Source: Planctomycetota bacterium
GTDB lineage: Bacteria; Planctomycetota; Planctomycetia; Pirellulales; Pirellulaceae
Length of the DNA stretch: 58,184 nt
NCBI GenBank assembly: GCA_016872775.1
Contig: VGZA01000037.1
Coordinates: forward strand, 1-58,184
Direction of reading: 5' to 3'
Shown: piece by piece, positions 36,051 through 43,975 of the stretch
Numbering within the stretch: the first letter of the stretch is position 1
Layout of the letters: every line of letters starts with the position of its first letter
Notes under the pieces: model-generated
Told to the model about the DNA's origin: nothing
Seen by the model: the letters and a program-made list of their open reading frames with translations, nothing else
Database searches by the model: none
Made by a program: the position numbers and the translations under genes

Positions 36051-37406
36051 ATGCTTTCGATTTTTGGAAAGACGCGGCGCGGTTACTGCGATCGGGTTGA
36101 TCGGCGGGATTTCCTGCACATTGGCGGCATGGCGCTGGGCGGGCTGGGTCTCTCGGAGTTGTTGCGAGCGGAATCGCGGTCCGCAGGCGGGCGTTCGCAT
36201 AAAGCGCTCATCAACGTCTTTTTGCCGGGCGGGCCTCCTCATCAGGATTTCTGGGATCTGAAACTCGACGCACCGGCGGAAATCCGAGGAGAGTTTCAGC
36301 CGATCAAGACCAACGTTCCCGGTCTGGATATCTGCGAGGTTTTTCCGCGGCTCGCCACGGTGATGGACAAGTGCGTGGTGATCCGTTCGGTCGTGGGTGC
36401 GACGGGCGGACACGACGCCTACCAGTGCATGACGGGGCGACCGTTGAACCCTGCACCCGCGGGCGGATGGCCGGCGGGCGGCGCCTGGGTATCGAAGCTT
36501 CAGGGAGCGGTGAACAAGAGCATTCCTCCGCACCTGAGCCTTTGCTACAAGACCGACCATGGTCCTTGGGGTTACGACGGCGACGGCGGGTTTCTGGGAA
36601 TCGCCCATTCGCCGTTCAAACTGGTCGGTGGCCGCAATGAGACTAGCAAGCGCGAGAATATGACGCTGCAGGGCATTACGCTCGACCGGTTGCAGGATCG
36701 ACGGTCGTTGCTGACGTCGTTTGACCAGATTCGACGCCAGCTCGACAGTTCGGGTCGCATGGCCGGGATCGACGATTTTACGCAGCAGGCGATCGGCATT
36801 CTGACGTCGTCCGAACTGGCCGACGCCATCGACATTTCCAAAGAGGATCCCGAGACGATCGCCCGTTACGGGAAGGGCGAGACCGGCTTCCGCGACGACG
36901 GCGCGCCGAAGATGACTGAGAATTTCCTGATCGCGCGCCGGCTGGTGGAAGCGGGAGCGCGGGTTGTCTCACTGAACTTCAGTCGCTGGGATCATCATGG
37001 CCAGAATTTCCAGGCCGTTCGACAAGATGCGCCGCTGCTGGATCGCGCCACAACGGCATTGATCGAGGATCTTTACCTGCGTGGACTCGACAAGGACGTC
37101 ACGGTCGTGGTTTGGGGCGAGTTTGGCCGCACGCCGAAGATTAATCCGTCGGCGGGCCGCGATCACTGGCCGCAAGTATCGACCGCGCTGCTGGCGGGTG
37201 GCGGAATGCGGACCGGGCAGGTGATCGGCGCGACCAACAGGCTGGGCGAGTATGCCACGGAGCGTCCTGTTTCGTTCCAGGAGATCTGGGCAACAATCTA
37301 TCGCAACCTGGGATTCGACCTGCGCGCGGTGCGCGAGTTCGACCTGCGCGGCCGCCCGCAATATCTGGTCGACGAAGGGGTCCAGCCGCTGCGCGAGGTT
37401 GTTTAG
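36051..37406 (+). CDS. DUF1501 domain-containing protein (unpaired)
   Basis: A 451-residue DUF1501 protein with a Tat-type leader (VDRRDFLHIGGMALGGLGLSEL). Family blocks are present: NVFLPGGPPHQDFWDLK near the start, VIRSVVGATGGHDAYQCMTG (about 107-126) and VVWGEFGRTPKINPSAGRDHW near the C-terminus. Unlike the other two copies in the window it has no adjacent cytochrome/DUF1549/DUF1553 gene, so its partner may lie elsewhere. Confidence 0.92.
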   Translation: MLSIFGKTRRGYCDRVDRRDFLHIGGMALGGLGLSELLRAESRSAGGRSHKALINVFLPGGPPHQDFWDLKLDAPAEIRGEFQPIKTNVPGLDICEVFPRLATVMDKCVVIRSVVGATGGHDAYQCMTGRPLNPAPAGGWPAGGAWVSKLQGAVNKSIPPHLSLCYKTDHGPWGYDGDGGFLGIAHSPFKLVGGRNETSKRENMTLQGITLDRLQDRRSLLTSFDQIRRQLDSSGRMAGIDDFTQQAIGILTSSELADAIDISKEDPETIARYGKGETGFRDDGAPKMTENFLIARRLVEAGARVVSLNFSRWDHHGQNFQAVRQDAPLLDRATTALIEDLYLRGLDKDVTVVVWGEFGRTPKINPSAGRDHWPQVSTALLAGGGMRTGQVIGATNRLGEYATERPVSFQEIWATIYRNLGFDLRAVREFDLRGRPQYLVDEGVQPLREVV

Positions 37407-37434
37407 TACTTCTCCAGTAACGAGGCAGTATCTT

Positions 37435-37462
37435 GCAGGGCAGACAAGATGTCCGTCCTACG
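37435..37462. repeat. Diverged palindromic repeat, family A-like
   Basis: GCAGGGCAGACAAGATGTCC followed by GTCCTACGG has the outer arms of family A with a changed centre. It lies 29 bases after the stop of the DUF1501 gene. Confidence 0.45.
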
Positions 37463-37593
37463 GTCCGAAGCTGCGGTCCTTACCGGATTAACCTTTGGAA
37501 AGTCCTTCGGCCGACTGCATTTTCTTGACAGTAATGTTAACGCGGCTAATAAATAAATAAATAAGTTGTTCCGCGGCCGCTACCTGGGGTTGA

Positions 37594-38613
37594 ATGATGC
37601 GAACGTGCGCGAAGACACCGCGAGCTTTCACGTTAGTCGAGTTGCTCGTGACGCTTGGAATTATCGGTATCCTGGTGGCGCTTTTGCTGCCGGCGGTACA
37701 ATCCGCGCGCGAAGCGGCCCGCGCCACCCAGTGCAAGAACAACCTCGTTCAAATCAGCCTGGCGACGCAGCTGTTTCACGACGTCAACGGCGCTTATCCG
37801 CCCGCGCGCTACCAGCCGAGGCCTGGAGATCCGGCGCAGTATGCTTGTGGGGGCGAGGAAACGACTTGGCTTGTGAGAATCCTGTCGTTTCTCGAACGGC
37901 AATCGGCGCGAGATGCCTGGGATTTTGGCGCCAAATATTCCCAACACTCGGACGCGGTTCGCACCACGGCGCCTTCCATCTACTGGTGTCCGACTCGAAG
38001 GTCGAGCGCGACTGCCGTGGGCGCGGGAATGATGTTGACCACAACGATCACTTACATAACGCTGCCTTGCGGTTGCCGAGTGCCGACCAAGGGGCAGGGG
38101 ACCGCCCTGGTGTCCGGTGCGGTGGGAGACTACGGCGGCAACCACGGTGATTTGTCGCCCGGTTCCTTTGGATTACCTACCGATTTTTACTATGGCGGGA
38201 ATGGAACGGGCGTCATCATCTCAAGTCGTGCCAACTGCGATGGTGCTCGACCCGTCGATTGGATCGATCGCGTTACCACCGCCTCGGTCCTGGATGGGCT
38301 CAGCAATACTCTGCTGTCCGGCGAGATGCACGTGCCGCTTGGAAAGCTGGGCCAGTCGCCGGGCGACAATTTTATCTTTAACGGCGATTTCGTGTTCAAC
38401 ATGACCCGCGTCGGAGGCCCCACGGTTCCGATTGCTTCCGACCCGCGAGCGGAAGGCAATGCGCTGGTTGCCTGGGGAAGCTGGCATCCCCTCGTGTGCC
38501 AATTCGCCTTCTGTGACGGCTCCGTGCGAGCTGTGCGTACCACTATCGACACGGAGGTACTTGGGAACCTCAGCAATCGCGAGGACGGTCATGGGATTCC
38601 AGATGCCGATTAG
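37594..38613 (+). CDS. DUF1559 prepilin-like protein
   Basis: A 339-residue protein with a type IV pilin-like N-terminus: [20 protein letters not shown] at residues 10-29, a prepilin peptidase site followed by the hydrophobic helix. The DUF1559 (SBP_bac_10-like) body follows, and near the end is the family's CDGSVRAV (H-X9-DG type) motif. Planctomycetes carry tens of these. They are probably assembled by a type II secretion or pilus-like machine, with uncertain function. The start lies 26 bases after a TAATAAATAAATAAATAAG stretch. The next gene's start overlaps its end by 23 bases. Confidence 0.93.
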   Translation: MMRTCAKTPRAFTLVELLVTLGIIGILVALLLPAVQSAREAARATQCKNNLVQISLATQLFHDVNGAYPPARYQPRPGDPAQYACGGEETTWLVRILSFLERQSARDAWDFGAKYSQHSDAVRTTAPSIYWCPTRRSSATAVGAGMMLTTTITYITLPCGCRVPTKGQGTALVSGAVGDYGGNHGDLSPGSFGLPTDFYYGGNGTGVIISSRANCDGARPVDWIDRVTTASVLDGLSNTLLSGEMHVPLGKLGQSPGDNFIFNGDFVFNMTRVGGPTVPIASDPRAEGNALVAWGSWHPLVCQFAFCDGSVRAVRTTIDTEVLGNLSNREDGHGIPDAD

Positions 38614-39085
38614 GTCGTGCTCCCGTCGTTCACCCGCGGTACACGCCCTTTTCGCCTGGGGATTGCTGCTTAGTCTGACCGGTTGCTCCAACCCGTTGCG
38701 AACCTATCCCGTCTCAGGCAAAGTCGTATTCGACGACGGTTCGCCTGTGCGCGTCGGCACCATCGAGTTCAAATCGATGGATCATCAAGTGCAGGCGCGG
38801 GGAACCATCGAGCGGGATGGATCGTATCATCTTACAACGTTCCAGGAAAACGACGGTGCGGTTGCCGGCCGACATCGCGTGGTGGTGGTCCAAATGATCG
38901 TGGTGGAAGACGCGCCAGGGATCAAGGTAGGCAAGCGCGGAGTGGTCCACCCGAAGTTCAACTCCTATTCCACGTCAGGTCTGGAGTTAGAAGTCGTGCC
39001 GGGCGAACCGAATAATCTGGTGGTTACGGTGACCGGAATCGAAGGTGCTCCGGCAAAAGAGGACCACGATCATTCGCACGAATGA
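38591..39085 (+). CDS. Lipoprotein with carboxypeptidase-regulatory-like fold
   Basis: A 164-residue protein with a lipobox ([12 protein letters not shown]; lipidated Cys about residue 28) followed by a transthyretin-like beta domain ([18 protein letters not shown] and [14 protein letters not shown]). The tail is His/Asp/Glu-rich (KEDHDHSHE), which might bind metal. ATG 38591 has GAGG upstream and overlaps the prepilin-like gene by 23 bases, so the two are coupled. Such lipoproteins commonly follow DUF1559 genes in planctomycetes. Confidence 0.85.
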   Translation: MGFQMPIRSCSRRSPAVHALFAWGLLLSLTGCSNPLRTYPVSGKVVFDDGSPVRVGTIEFKSMDHQVQARGTIERDGSYHLTTFQENDGAVAGRHRVVVVQMIVVEDAPGIKVGKRGVVHPKFNSYSTSGLELEVVPGEPNNLVVTVTGIEGAPAKEDHDHSHE

Positions 39086-39088
39086 AAT

Positions 39089-39113
39089 GACGGGTCAGGA
39101 GACCCGTCCTACG
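39089..39113. repeat. Palindromic repeat, family A, copy 3
   Basis: GACGGGTCAGGAGACCCGTC followed by CTACG begins 3 bases after the lipoprotein stop codon and could act as its transcription terminator or mRNA 3' end. Confidence 0.75.
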
Positions 39114-39200
39114 ACGCTACGGCAGTTGCGAACCGATCCTGCTCGACCTAGGCTTAGAGCGTCCCCGTTTCGCTTCCTCAACCCGCGCAGGAACAGACCG

Positions 39201-40487
39201 ATGTACAAAACCGGCAGCATTCGATTTCACGGCGAGCTGGCACTTCTGGTGGCCGCGTTGATGCTCAGTGCCGGTTTTGCCGCCCGTGCACAAGATTCCA
39301 CAGGCAGCGGTTCTCCCGCCGCGTCCGCAACGGGGGCCGGCGACGTACCTGGCGCGGGCAGTCCTCAGGCGCTGTTTTCGATACTCACCAAGCTGTCGCC
39401 GCAGAACATGCGGGCGCTCGGTGAAATGCTGGAGAACGACTGGAAGGATCGGCCGGAATGGGGCGAGGAAGCCGTGGCAATTCTCAAGGGCGAAGGAATG
39501 CGTCCCGGCGGCGGCTGGTGGAAAGCGCCGCAGAAGCGCTACGACTTCCGCTGGCTCCGTGAGCGGTACGACGCCGATGGAGATGGTGCGATCAAGGTCG
39601 ACGAGTTGCCCGAGAGCATCGCCGGCCGCGAGGAAACCTTTCGGCGCCTGGACCGCGATCTGGACGGAAAACTGCTGCTGCTCGATTTCGACTGGTACAA
39701 CCGTTCGCTCTCCACGCCGCGGGCCATGATGACCGAATACATGTTCATGCGTCTGGACGTCGACTCGAACGGCAGGATCAGCGAAGAGGAGGTCACGAGT
39801 TTCTTCAAGAACTCGGACCGCGAAAAGCTCGGTTTCCTGACCCACGAGGACCTGTTTGCGTCGTTCGACATGGGAATCATGTCGGGCGGCGGCGGAAAGC
39901 CGATGAGCGACGCCGAGGTGGTGCGGATGTTCTTGAATGGTGAATTGGGAACGATGGAAGCGGGCCCGGAACTGGAAGCCCAGGCGCCCGACTTCCTGCT
40001 TCCGACCATCGACGGCGAACGCAACGTGCGACTGTCCGAACATTTTGGCAAACGGCCGGTCGTGCTGGTGTTCGGGAGCTTTACCTGAGGGCCTTTCCGA
40101 TCCCAGGCTGGGGTCTTGGAAAAGTTGTACCAACGCTACAAAGATCGCGTCGACTTCTACGCCGTTTACATCCGGGAAGCGCATCCGTCCGATGGCTGGA
40201 AAGCGGACTTCAATGAACGATTTAATATTCGCTTCGAGCAGCCCAAGACGATCGGCGACCGCAAACAGATCGCCTCGACATGCGGCACCATCCTGGGTCT
40301 ATCGATGCCGATGCTCGTCGACGAAATGGACGATCGCGTCAATCGCTTGTACAGCGGGTTTCCCGACCGGCTGTACCTGATCGACCGCGACGGCAAAGTC
40401 GCCTACAAAGGCGGTCGCGGACCTTTCGGCTACAAACCAAGAGAACTCGAACAGACCATCATCATGATGCTGATGGACGACCAGTAG
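39201..40487 (+). CDS. EF-hand/iodothyronine deiodinase-like selenoprotein (TGA = Sec)
   Basis: Read through one in-frame TGA (40086-40088), this gene gives a 428-residue secreted protein. In order: signal peptide (about 8-30); EF-hand loops DADGDGAIKVDE (124-135), DRDLDGKLLLLD (151-162) and DVDSNGRISEEE (186-197), with a degenerate fourth; then a thioredoxin-fold deiodinase-like domain from APDFLLPTIDG (262). The TGA is codon 296 in FGSFT-U-GPFR, the exact position of catalytic Sec in deiodinases. YIREAHPSDGW (323-333) carries the conserved deiodinase His328, and FPDRLYLIDRDGKVAYKGG follows. Continuous homology past the TGA excludes a natural stop. A SECIS-like hairpin follows the TGA. AGGAA precedes ATG 39201. 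The final stop TAG lies inside a family A repeat. Iodinated substrates are not implied; the role is probably redox. A pseudogene is the alternative. Confidence 0.85.
40089..40124 (+). promoter_or_regulatory. Bacterial SECIS-like element
   Basis: Immediately 3' of the TGA an RNA stem-loop can form. The inner stem GATCCC (40099-40104) pairs with GGGGTC (40110-40115) around the 5-base loop AGGCT. After a two-base TT bulge, the lower stem CTTTCC (40093-40098) pairs with GGAAAAG (40118-40124, one A bulged). The loop G's at 40106-40107 lie 18-19 bases after the TGA, which fits the usual bacterial SECIS geometry (small loop, G among its first two bases, 16-37 bases from UGA). SelB would bind here to insert selenocysteine. 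Confidence 0.75.
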
Positions 40488-40507
40488 GACGGGTCTCCCG
40501 ACCCGTC
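40484..40507. repeat. Palindromic repeat, family A, copy 4
   Basis: A GTAGGACGGGTCTCCCGACC-type palindrome whose TAG (40485-40487) is the stop codon of the selenoprotein gene. Confidence 0.8.
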
Positions 40508-40600
40508 TTGGTACGATCCGTCTCGCGCCCCGTCCGCACCGCGAAAACGCCCGGACCGAACGGTGAATGACGCAAACACATAGCAAAGGCAGATCAGCCC

Positions 40601-41611
40601 GTGGAATATCGGCTGTTGGGGCGAACCGGACTGCGGGTATCGGTGCTGGGATTCGGTGCGGGACCGGTCTCCGGATTGATGACCTCGGCCAACGTCGCAA
40701 CCCAACGCGAATGCGTCGACATGGCGCTGGAGCGTGGCGTCAACTGGTTTGATACCGCTCCAGGATACGGCGACGGCGAATCCGAGCGACGGCTGGGCGA
40801 CGCGCTGCGTGGGCGAGCGAATCGGGAAACGTTGCATCTCGCAACCAAAGTACGGTTGTCGGAGCGGGACTTGGACGATCCGTACGATGCGATCGAGCGA
40901 TCGCTTCAGGCCAGTCTGCTGCGACTGGGCGCGGAGCAGGTCAGCCTGCTGCAACTGCATAACGGCATCACGGCGCGCCGCAACGACATCGCCGCCTCGA
41001 TCAGCACCGCCGATCTTTTGTGTCGTGGGGGCATTGCGGATGCGATGGAACGGCTGCGGTCGGAGAAGCGGGTACGGTTCGTGGGGTTAACGGGGACCGG
41101 TTCAGCCGCGGCGTTACGGGAGGCGTTGAACAGCGACCGATTCGACACGCTGCAAATCCCGTTCAACGTTCTTAATCCCACGGCGGAGTGCGCCGCGCCG
41201 CCAAACTTTTCGGAGACGGACTACGGTCGGCTGTTCGGTGACTGCGAACGGTTGCGGATCGGCGTGTTTGCAATTCGGGTATTCGCGGGCGGCGCCATGT
41301 TGGGCCGCGATCCAAGCACGCATACGCTGACGACAAAGTTCTTTCCCCTCGATCTTTATCAGCGCGATCTGCGGCGTGCGGCGCGGCTGGAACGGGAACT
41401 GCCGCACGGCATCGGATTACACGAGGCGGCGGTTCGCTTTTCGATCACACCGCCCGCGGTATCGTGCGCGCTGATTGGGTTGGGCGCGGCGAGCGAAGTC
41501 GAGGCCGCCGAAGCCGCGGCGCTCAAGGGACCGCTCGCAAGGCCGCTTTTCGAGCGGTTCGCGGAAATCGGCATGGCGAGTCCCATTGCCGATCGTGCTG
41601 CCCCGGAGTAA
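40601..41611 (+). CDS. Aldo/keto reductase
   Basis: A 336-residue NADP-dependent reductase of the aldo/keto reductase superfamily starting at GTG (EYRLLGRTGLRVSVLGFGAG). The catalytic Asp and Tyr appear in WFDTAPGYGDGESERRLGDA (about 47-66), Lys in LATKVRL and His in LLQLHNGIT. The coenzyme-binding C-terminus is present but the GLGAASEVEAA segment is Ala-rich. It probably reduces a sugar or aldehyde. It may be co-transcribed with the ThDP enzyme 65 bases downstream. Confidence 0.9.
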   Translation: MEYRLLGRTGLRVSVLGFGAGPVSGLMTSANVATQRECVDMALERGVNWFDTAPGYGDGESERRLGDALRGRANRETLHLATKVRLSERDLDDPYDAIERSLQASLLRLGAEQVSLLQLHNGITARRNDIAASISTADLLCRGGIADAMERLRSEKRVRFVGLTGTGSAAALREALNSDRFDTLQIPFNVLNPTAECAAPPNFSETDYGRLFGDCERLRIGVFAIRVFAGGAMLGRDPSTHTLTTKFFPLDLYQRDLRRAARLERELPHGIGLHEAAVRFSITPPAVSCALIGLGAASEVEAAEAAALKGPLARPLFERFAEIGMASPIADRAAPE

Positions 41612-41676
41612 CTTCGGGCGCATCGCGCGAGGCAATCCCGATCGACGGCGGGAGTCTCCGCGAATGGGGAGTCAAC

Positions 41677-43377
41677 ATGCCAACGGGAATCGAGGCGGTC
41701 ATCGAGATCCTCGCCGGCTCCGGCGTGCGTTACGTGTTTGGTAATCCCGGCACGACCGAATTGCCGCTCAACGACGCCCTGGTGGCCGACCGACGTCTGC
41801 GCTACGTGCTCGGCCTGCAGGAAGTCCCGGTGATGGCCATGGCCGATGGCTATGCGATGGCGTCCGGGCAGATCGGCTTCGTCAATCTGCATATCAGTTG
41901 CGGGCTGGGTAACGCGATGGGGATGTTGTACAACGCCCTTCGCGAGGGAACTCCGCTTGTCGTTACCGCGGGCCAGCAGGACCGCCGGCTTGCGTTCGAG
42001 GAACCGATTCTCGGCGGCGACATGGTCTCGGTCACTCGCCCCTGGACGAAATGGTCGTACGAGGTCCAGCGGGTGCAGGATCTGCCCAACGCTTTGCGTC
42101 GCGCGATGCAGGCCGCCTTGACGCCACCAACCGGCCCGGTGTTCCTTTCGCTGCCGATCGACGTGCAGCGGGAGCGATGCGATCAACTTGATCTCTCGCC
42201 GGTACAGATTCCCGACCCGGGCGTGCGACCGCCCCGCGAAGCACTCGAGAAGGCAGCGGTTCTGCTGCGGAGCGCCAGGAACCCCGTGATTCTGGCGGGC
42301 AGCCGGATCACGGAACGCGGCGCGATGCCGCCGCTGGTCCAGCTTGCCGACATGCTTGGCGTGCCAGTCTATTCCGAGCCGGGGACAACGCATGGCCGGC
42401 TGGCGTTCCCTTGCGACCATGAATTGAATGCGCAGGGCCTTCCGCTATGGTCGCCGGAAATCGGCGCGCGGCTCGCGGAATTCGACGTGGCCTTTGTCGT
42501 CGGTATGGACCTGTTTCGGCAATACGTCTATCACGAACCGTCCCGTGCGCTGCCGGAGTCGATACGAGTGATCCATCTCGATGAAGACTCCTGGCAGATC
42601 GGCAAGAACTATCCCTGTGAAATTGGCCTGTTGGGGAACTGTCGCGCCGGCCTTGAAGAGCTTGTGGAGATACTTGACCAGACCATGACGCCCGACGAGC
42701 GAACCGGCTGCGCAGGTCGGCGTGCGGTGCATGCCGCCCGTCACCGGGAAGCGCGTGACCAGCTTCGGCGGCAAGTCGAACAGCAGCGCGCGCAGCGGCC
42801 GTTGAGCCCGTTGGCTTTGATGGGGACAGTGGCGGGCGTGCTTCCCAAGAACATCGCGGTCATTGAAGAGGCCGTGACGACAACCAACACCACCCTGGAG
42901 CGGCTCGGCGCCATCGGTAACGGAACCGGCTACTTCGGGCACCGGGGCTGGGCGCTGGGATGGGGGCTAGGCGTCACCCTGGGCGTCAAACTCGCCTGGC
43001 CGGAGCGGCCGGTGCTGGGAATTCTGGGCGAAGGTGCGGCGATGTACGGCATCCAGGGGCTCTGGTCCGCTGCCCGGTACCAGATTCCGGTGACGTACCT
43101 GATCTGCAACAACGCCCAGTACCAGATCCTCAAAATCGGCGCAAAAGGGCTCGGACTGCCTCATGCGCTGCGCGACCAATACGAAGGGCTCGACCTTTCC
43201 GGACCCGAAATCGACTTGGTGGCCATGGCGCGCGCGATGGGAGTGGAAGCGCATCGAGTCGGCGAGCCGGATGAACTGGCAGACCACTTGCAGCGTGCCT
43301 GGACCCGCACCGCCCCGTTGTTGCTCGACGTGCCGATCGCCCAAACCACACAGAGCCGGCTGCAATACGGGTCGTAG
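41677..43377 (+). CDS. Thiamine diphosphate-dependent enzyme, benzoylformate decarboxylase-like
   Basis: The 566-residue product has the three-domain ThDP fold of the acetolactate synthase/benzoylformate decarboxylase group. The catalytic Glu lies in YVFGNPGTTELPLNDAL (about 18-34). The cofactor motif is GEGAAMYGIQGLWSAARYQI, ending in ICNN about 28 residues after GEG (usually GDG). The central domain (about 190-330) has RNPVILAGSRI. ATG 41677 follows TGGGGAG with 5 bases spacing; an in-frame upstream ATG (41464) would overlap the aldo/keto reductase. The reaction is probably decarboxylation of a 2-oxoacid; the substrate is unknown. Its stop TAG is part of a family B palindrome. Confidence 0.9.
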   Translation: MPTGIEAVIEILAGSGVRYVFGNPGTTELPLNDALVADRRLRYVLGLQEVPVMAMADGYAMASGQIGFVNLHISCGLGNAMGMLYNALREGTPLVVTAGQQDRRLAFEEPILGGDMVSVTRPWTKWSYEVQRVQDLPNALRRAMQAALTPPTGPVFLSLPIDVQRERCDQLDLSPVQIPDPGVRPPREALEKAAVLLRSARNPVILAGSRITERGAMPPLVQLADMLGVPVYSEPGTTHGRLAFPCDHELNAQGLPLWSPEIGARLAEFDVAFVVGMDLFRQYVYHEPSRALPESIRVIHLDEDSWQIGKNYPCEIGLLGNCRAGLEELVEILDQTMTPDERTGCAGRRAVHAARHREARDQLRRQVEQQRAQRPLSPLALMGTVAGVLPKNIAVIEEAVTTTNTTLERLGAIGNGTGYFGHRGWALGWGLGVTLGVKLAWPERPVLGILGEGAAMYGIQGLWSAARYQIPVTYLICNNAQYQILKIGAKGLGLPHALRDQYEGLDLSGPEIDLVAMARAMGVEAHRVGEPDELADHLQRAWTRTAPLLLDVPIAQTTQSRLQYGS

Positions 43378-43396
43378 CTCGAAACTTGTTTCGAGC
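43374..43396. repeat. Palindromic repeat, family B, copy 2
   Basis: GTAGCTCGAAACTTGTTTCG followed by AGC; its TAG (43375-43377) ends the ThDP enzyme gene. The core is identical to the repeat at position 1. Confidence 0.85.
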
Positions 43397-43438
43397 CCCA
43401 CGATCCCGCCATCATTTGTCCCATCACGAGGAGCCGCG

Positions 43439-43873
43439 ATGATCCCACGACCTGTTCTGGCCGTTGGCCTGGGCGTGTTCACGACAACGGTCCTGGTGAT
43501 GGTCTTCTGGGGCGCGCTGTCAATTTACGCGGTGGCAACAGCGCGGGAGTCGGGGGAGCCGCCTGCGAATCCGCTGTCCGATCTCAGTCGTACCCAGGTA
43601 GTGATGGTGATTGCGGTCGAAACATTCGCCGCGCTGACCGGCGCCGGGGTAACCGCGAGGCTTGCCCGTAACGACGCCTGGCGATGCCTGTTCGGGCTCG
43701 CGGCAATGTTCCTGCTGGGTGGTCTGTCCTCTCTGTTCGGCAATTCGGACAACGACCTGCCGCGATCGGTGCTGGCGGCCCGCGTGCTGGTCAGCCCGCT
43801 GGTAGTATTCGGTTTGGGCTGGATCGCCCGACGACGATGCCACGTAGCCCGAAACTTGTTTCGAGAAGCGTGA
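43439..43873 (+). CDS. Small integral membrane protein
   Basis: A 144-residue protein with four hydrophobic segments (about 7-30, 50-68, 83-95 and 112-128). GAGGAG lies 5 bases before ATG 43439. No recognisable family. Its final residues (VARNLFREA) and stop codon are encoded by a family B palindrome, so its original C-terminus may have been replaced by repeat insertion. Confidence 0.75.
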   Translation: MIPRPVLAVGLGVFTTTVLVMVFWGALSIYAVATARESGEPPANPLSDLSRTQVVMVIAVETFAALTGAGVTARLARNDAWRCLFGLAAMFLLGGLSSLFGNSDNDLPRSVLAARVLVSPLVVFGLGWIARRRCHVARNLFREA

Positions 43874-43912
43874 CGTAGCGCGAAACTTCTCGAAACAAGT
43901 TTCGAGCTACGA
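43844..43912. repeat. Palindromic repeat, family B, copies 3 and 4 (composite)
   Basis: GTAGCCCGAAACTTGTTTCG (43844 onward) and, in near-inverted arrangement, GTAGCGCGAAACTTCTCG...AAACAAGTTTCGAGCTAC (43875-43912). Together they can fold into a long hairpin. The element overlaps the 3' end of the membrane protein gene and abuts the decayed gene that follows. Confidence 0.85.
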
Positions 43913-43975
43913 GAGCAGCGCGGCTCGAATCGCACCGCGCCGACACTCGCGCACCCCATCCAATCCGATCCCGCG

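Noticed and set aside
40116-40487. Separate 123-codon gene with a TTG start
   Set aside because: It is the in-frame continuation of the upstream gene after TGA. Nine conserved residues lie between the TGA and this TTG, so it is not an independent gene.
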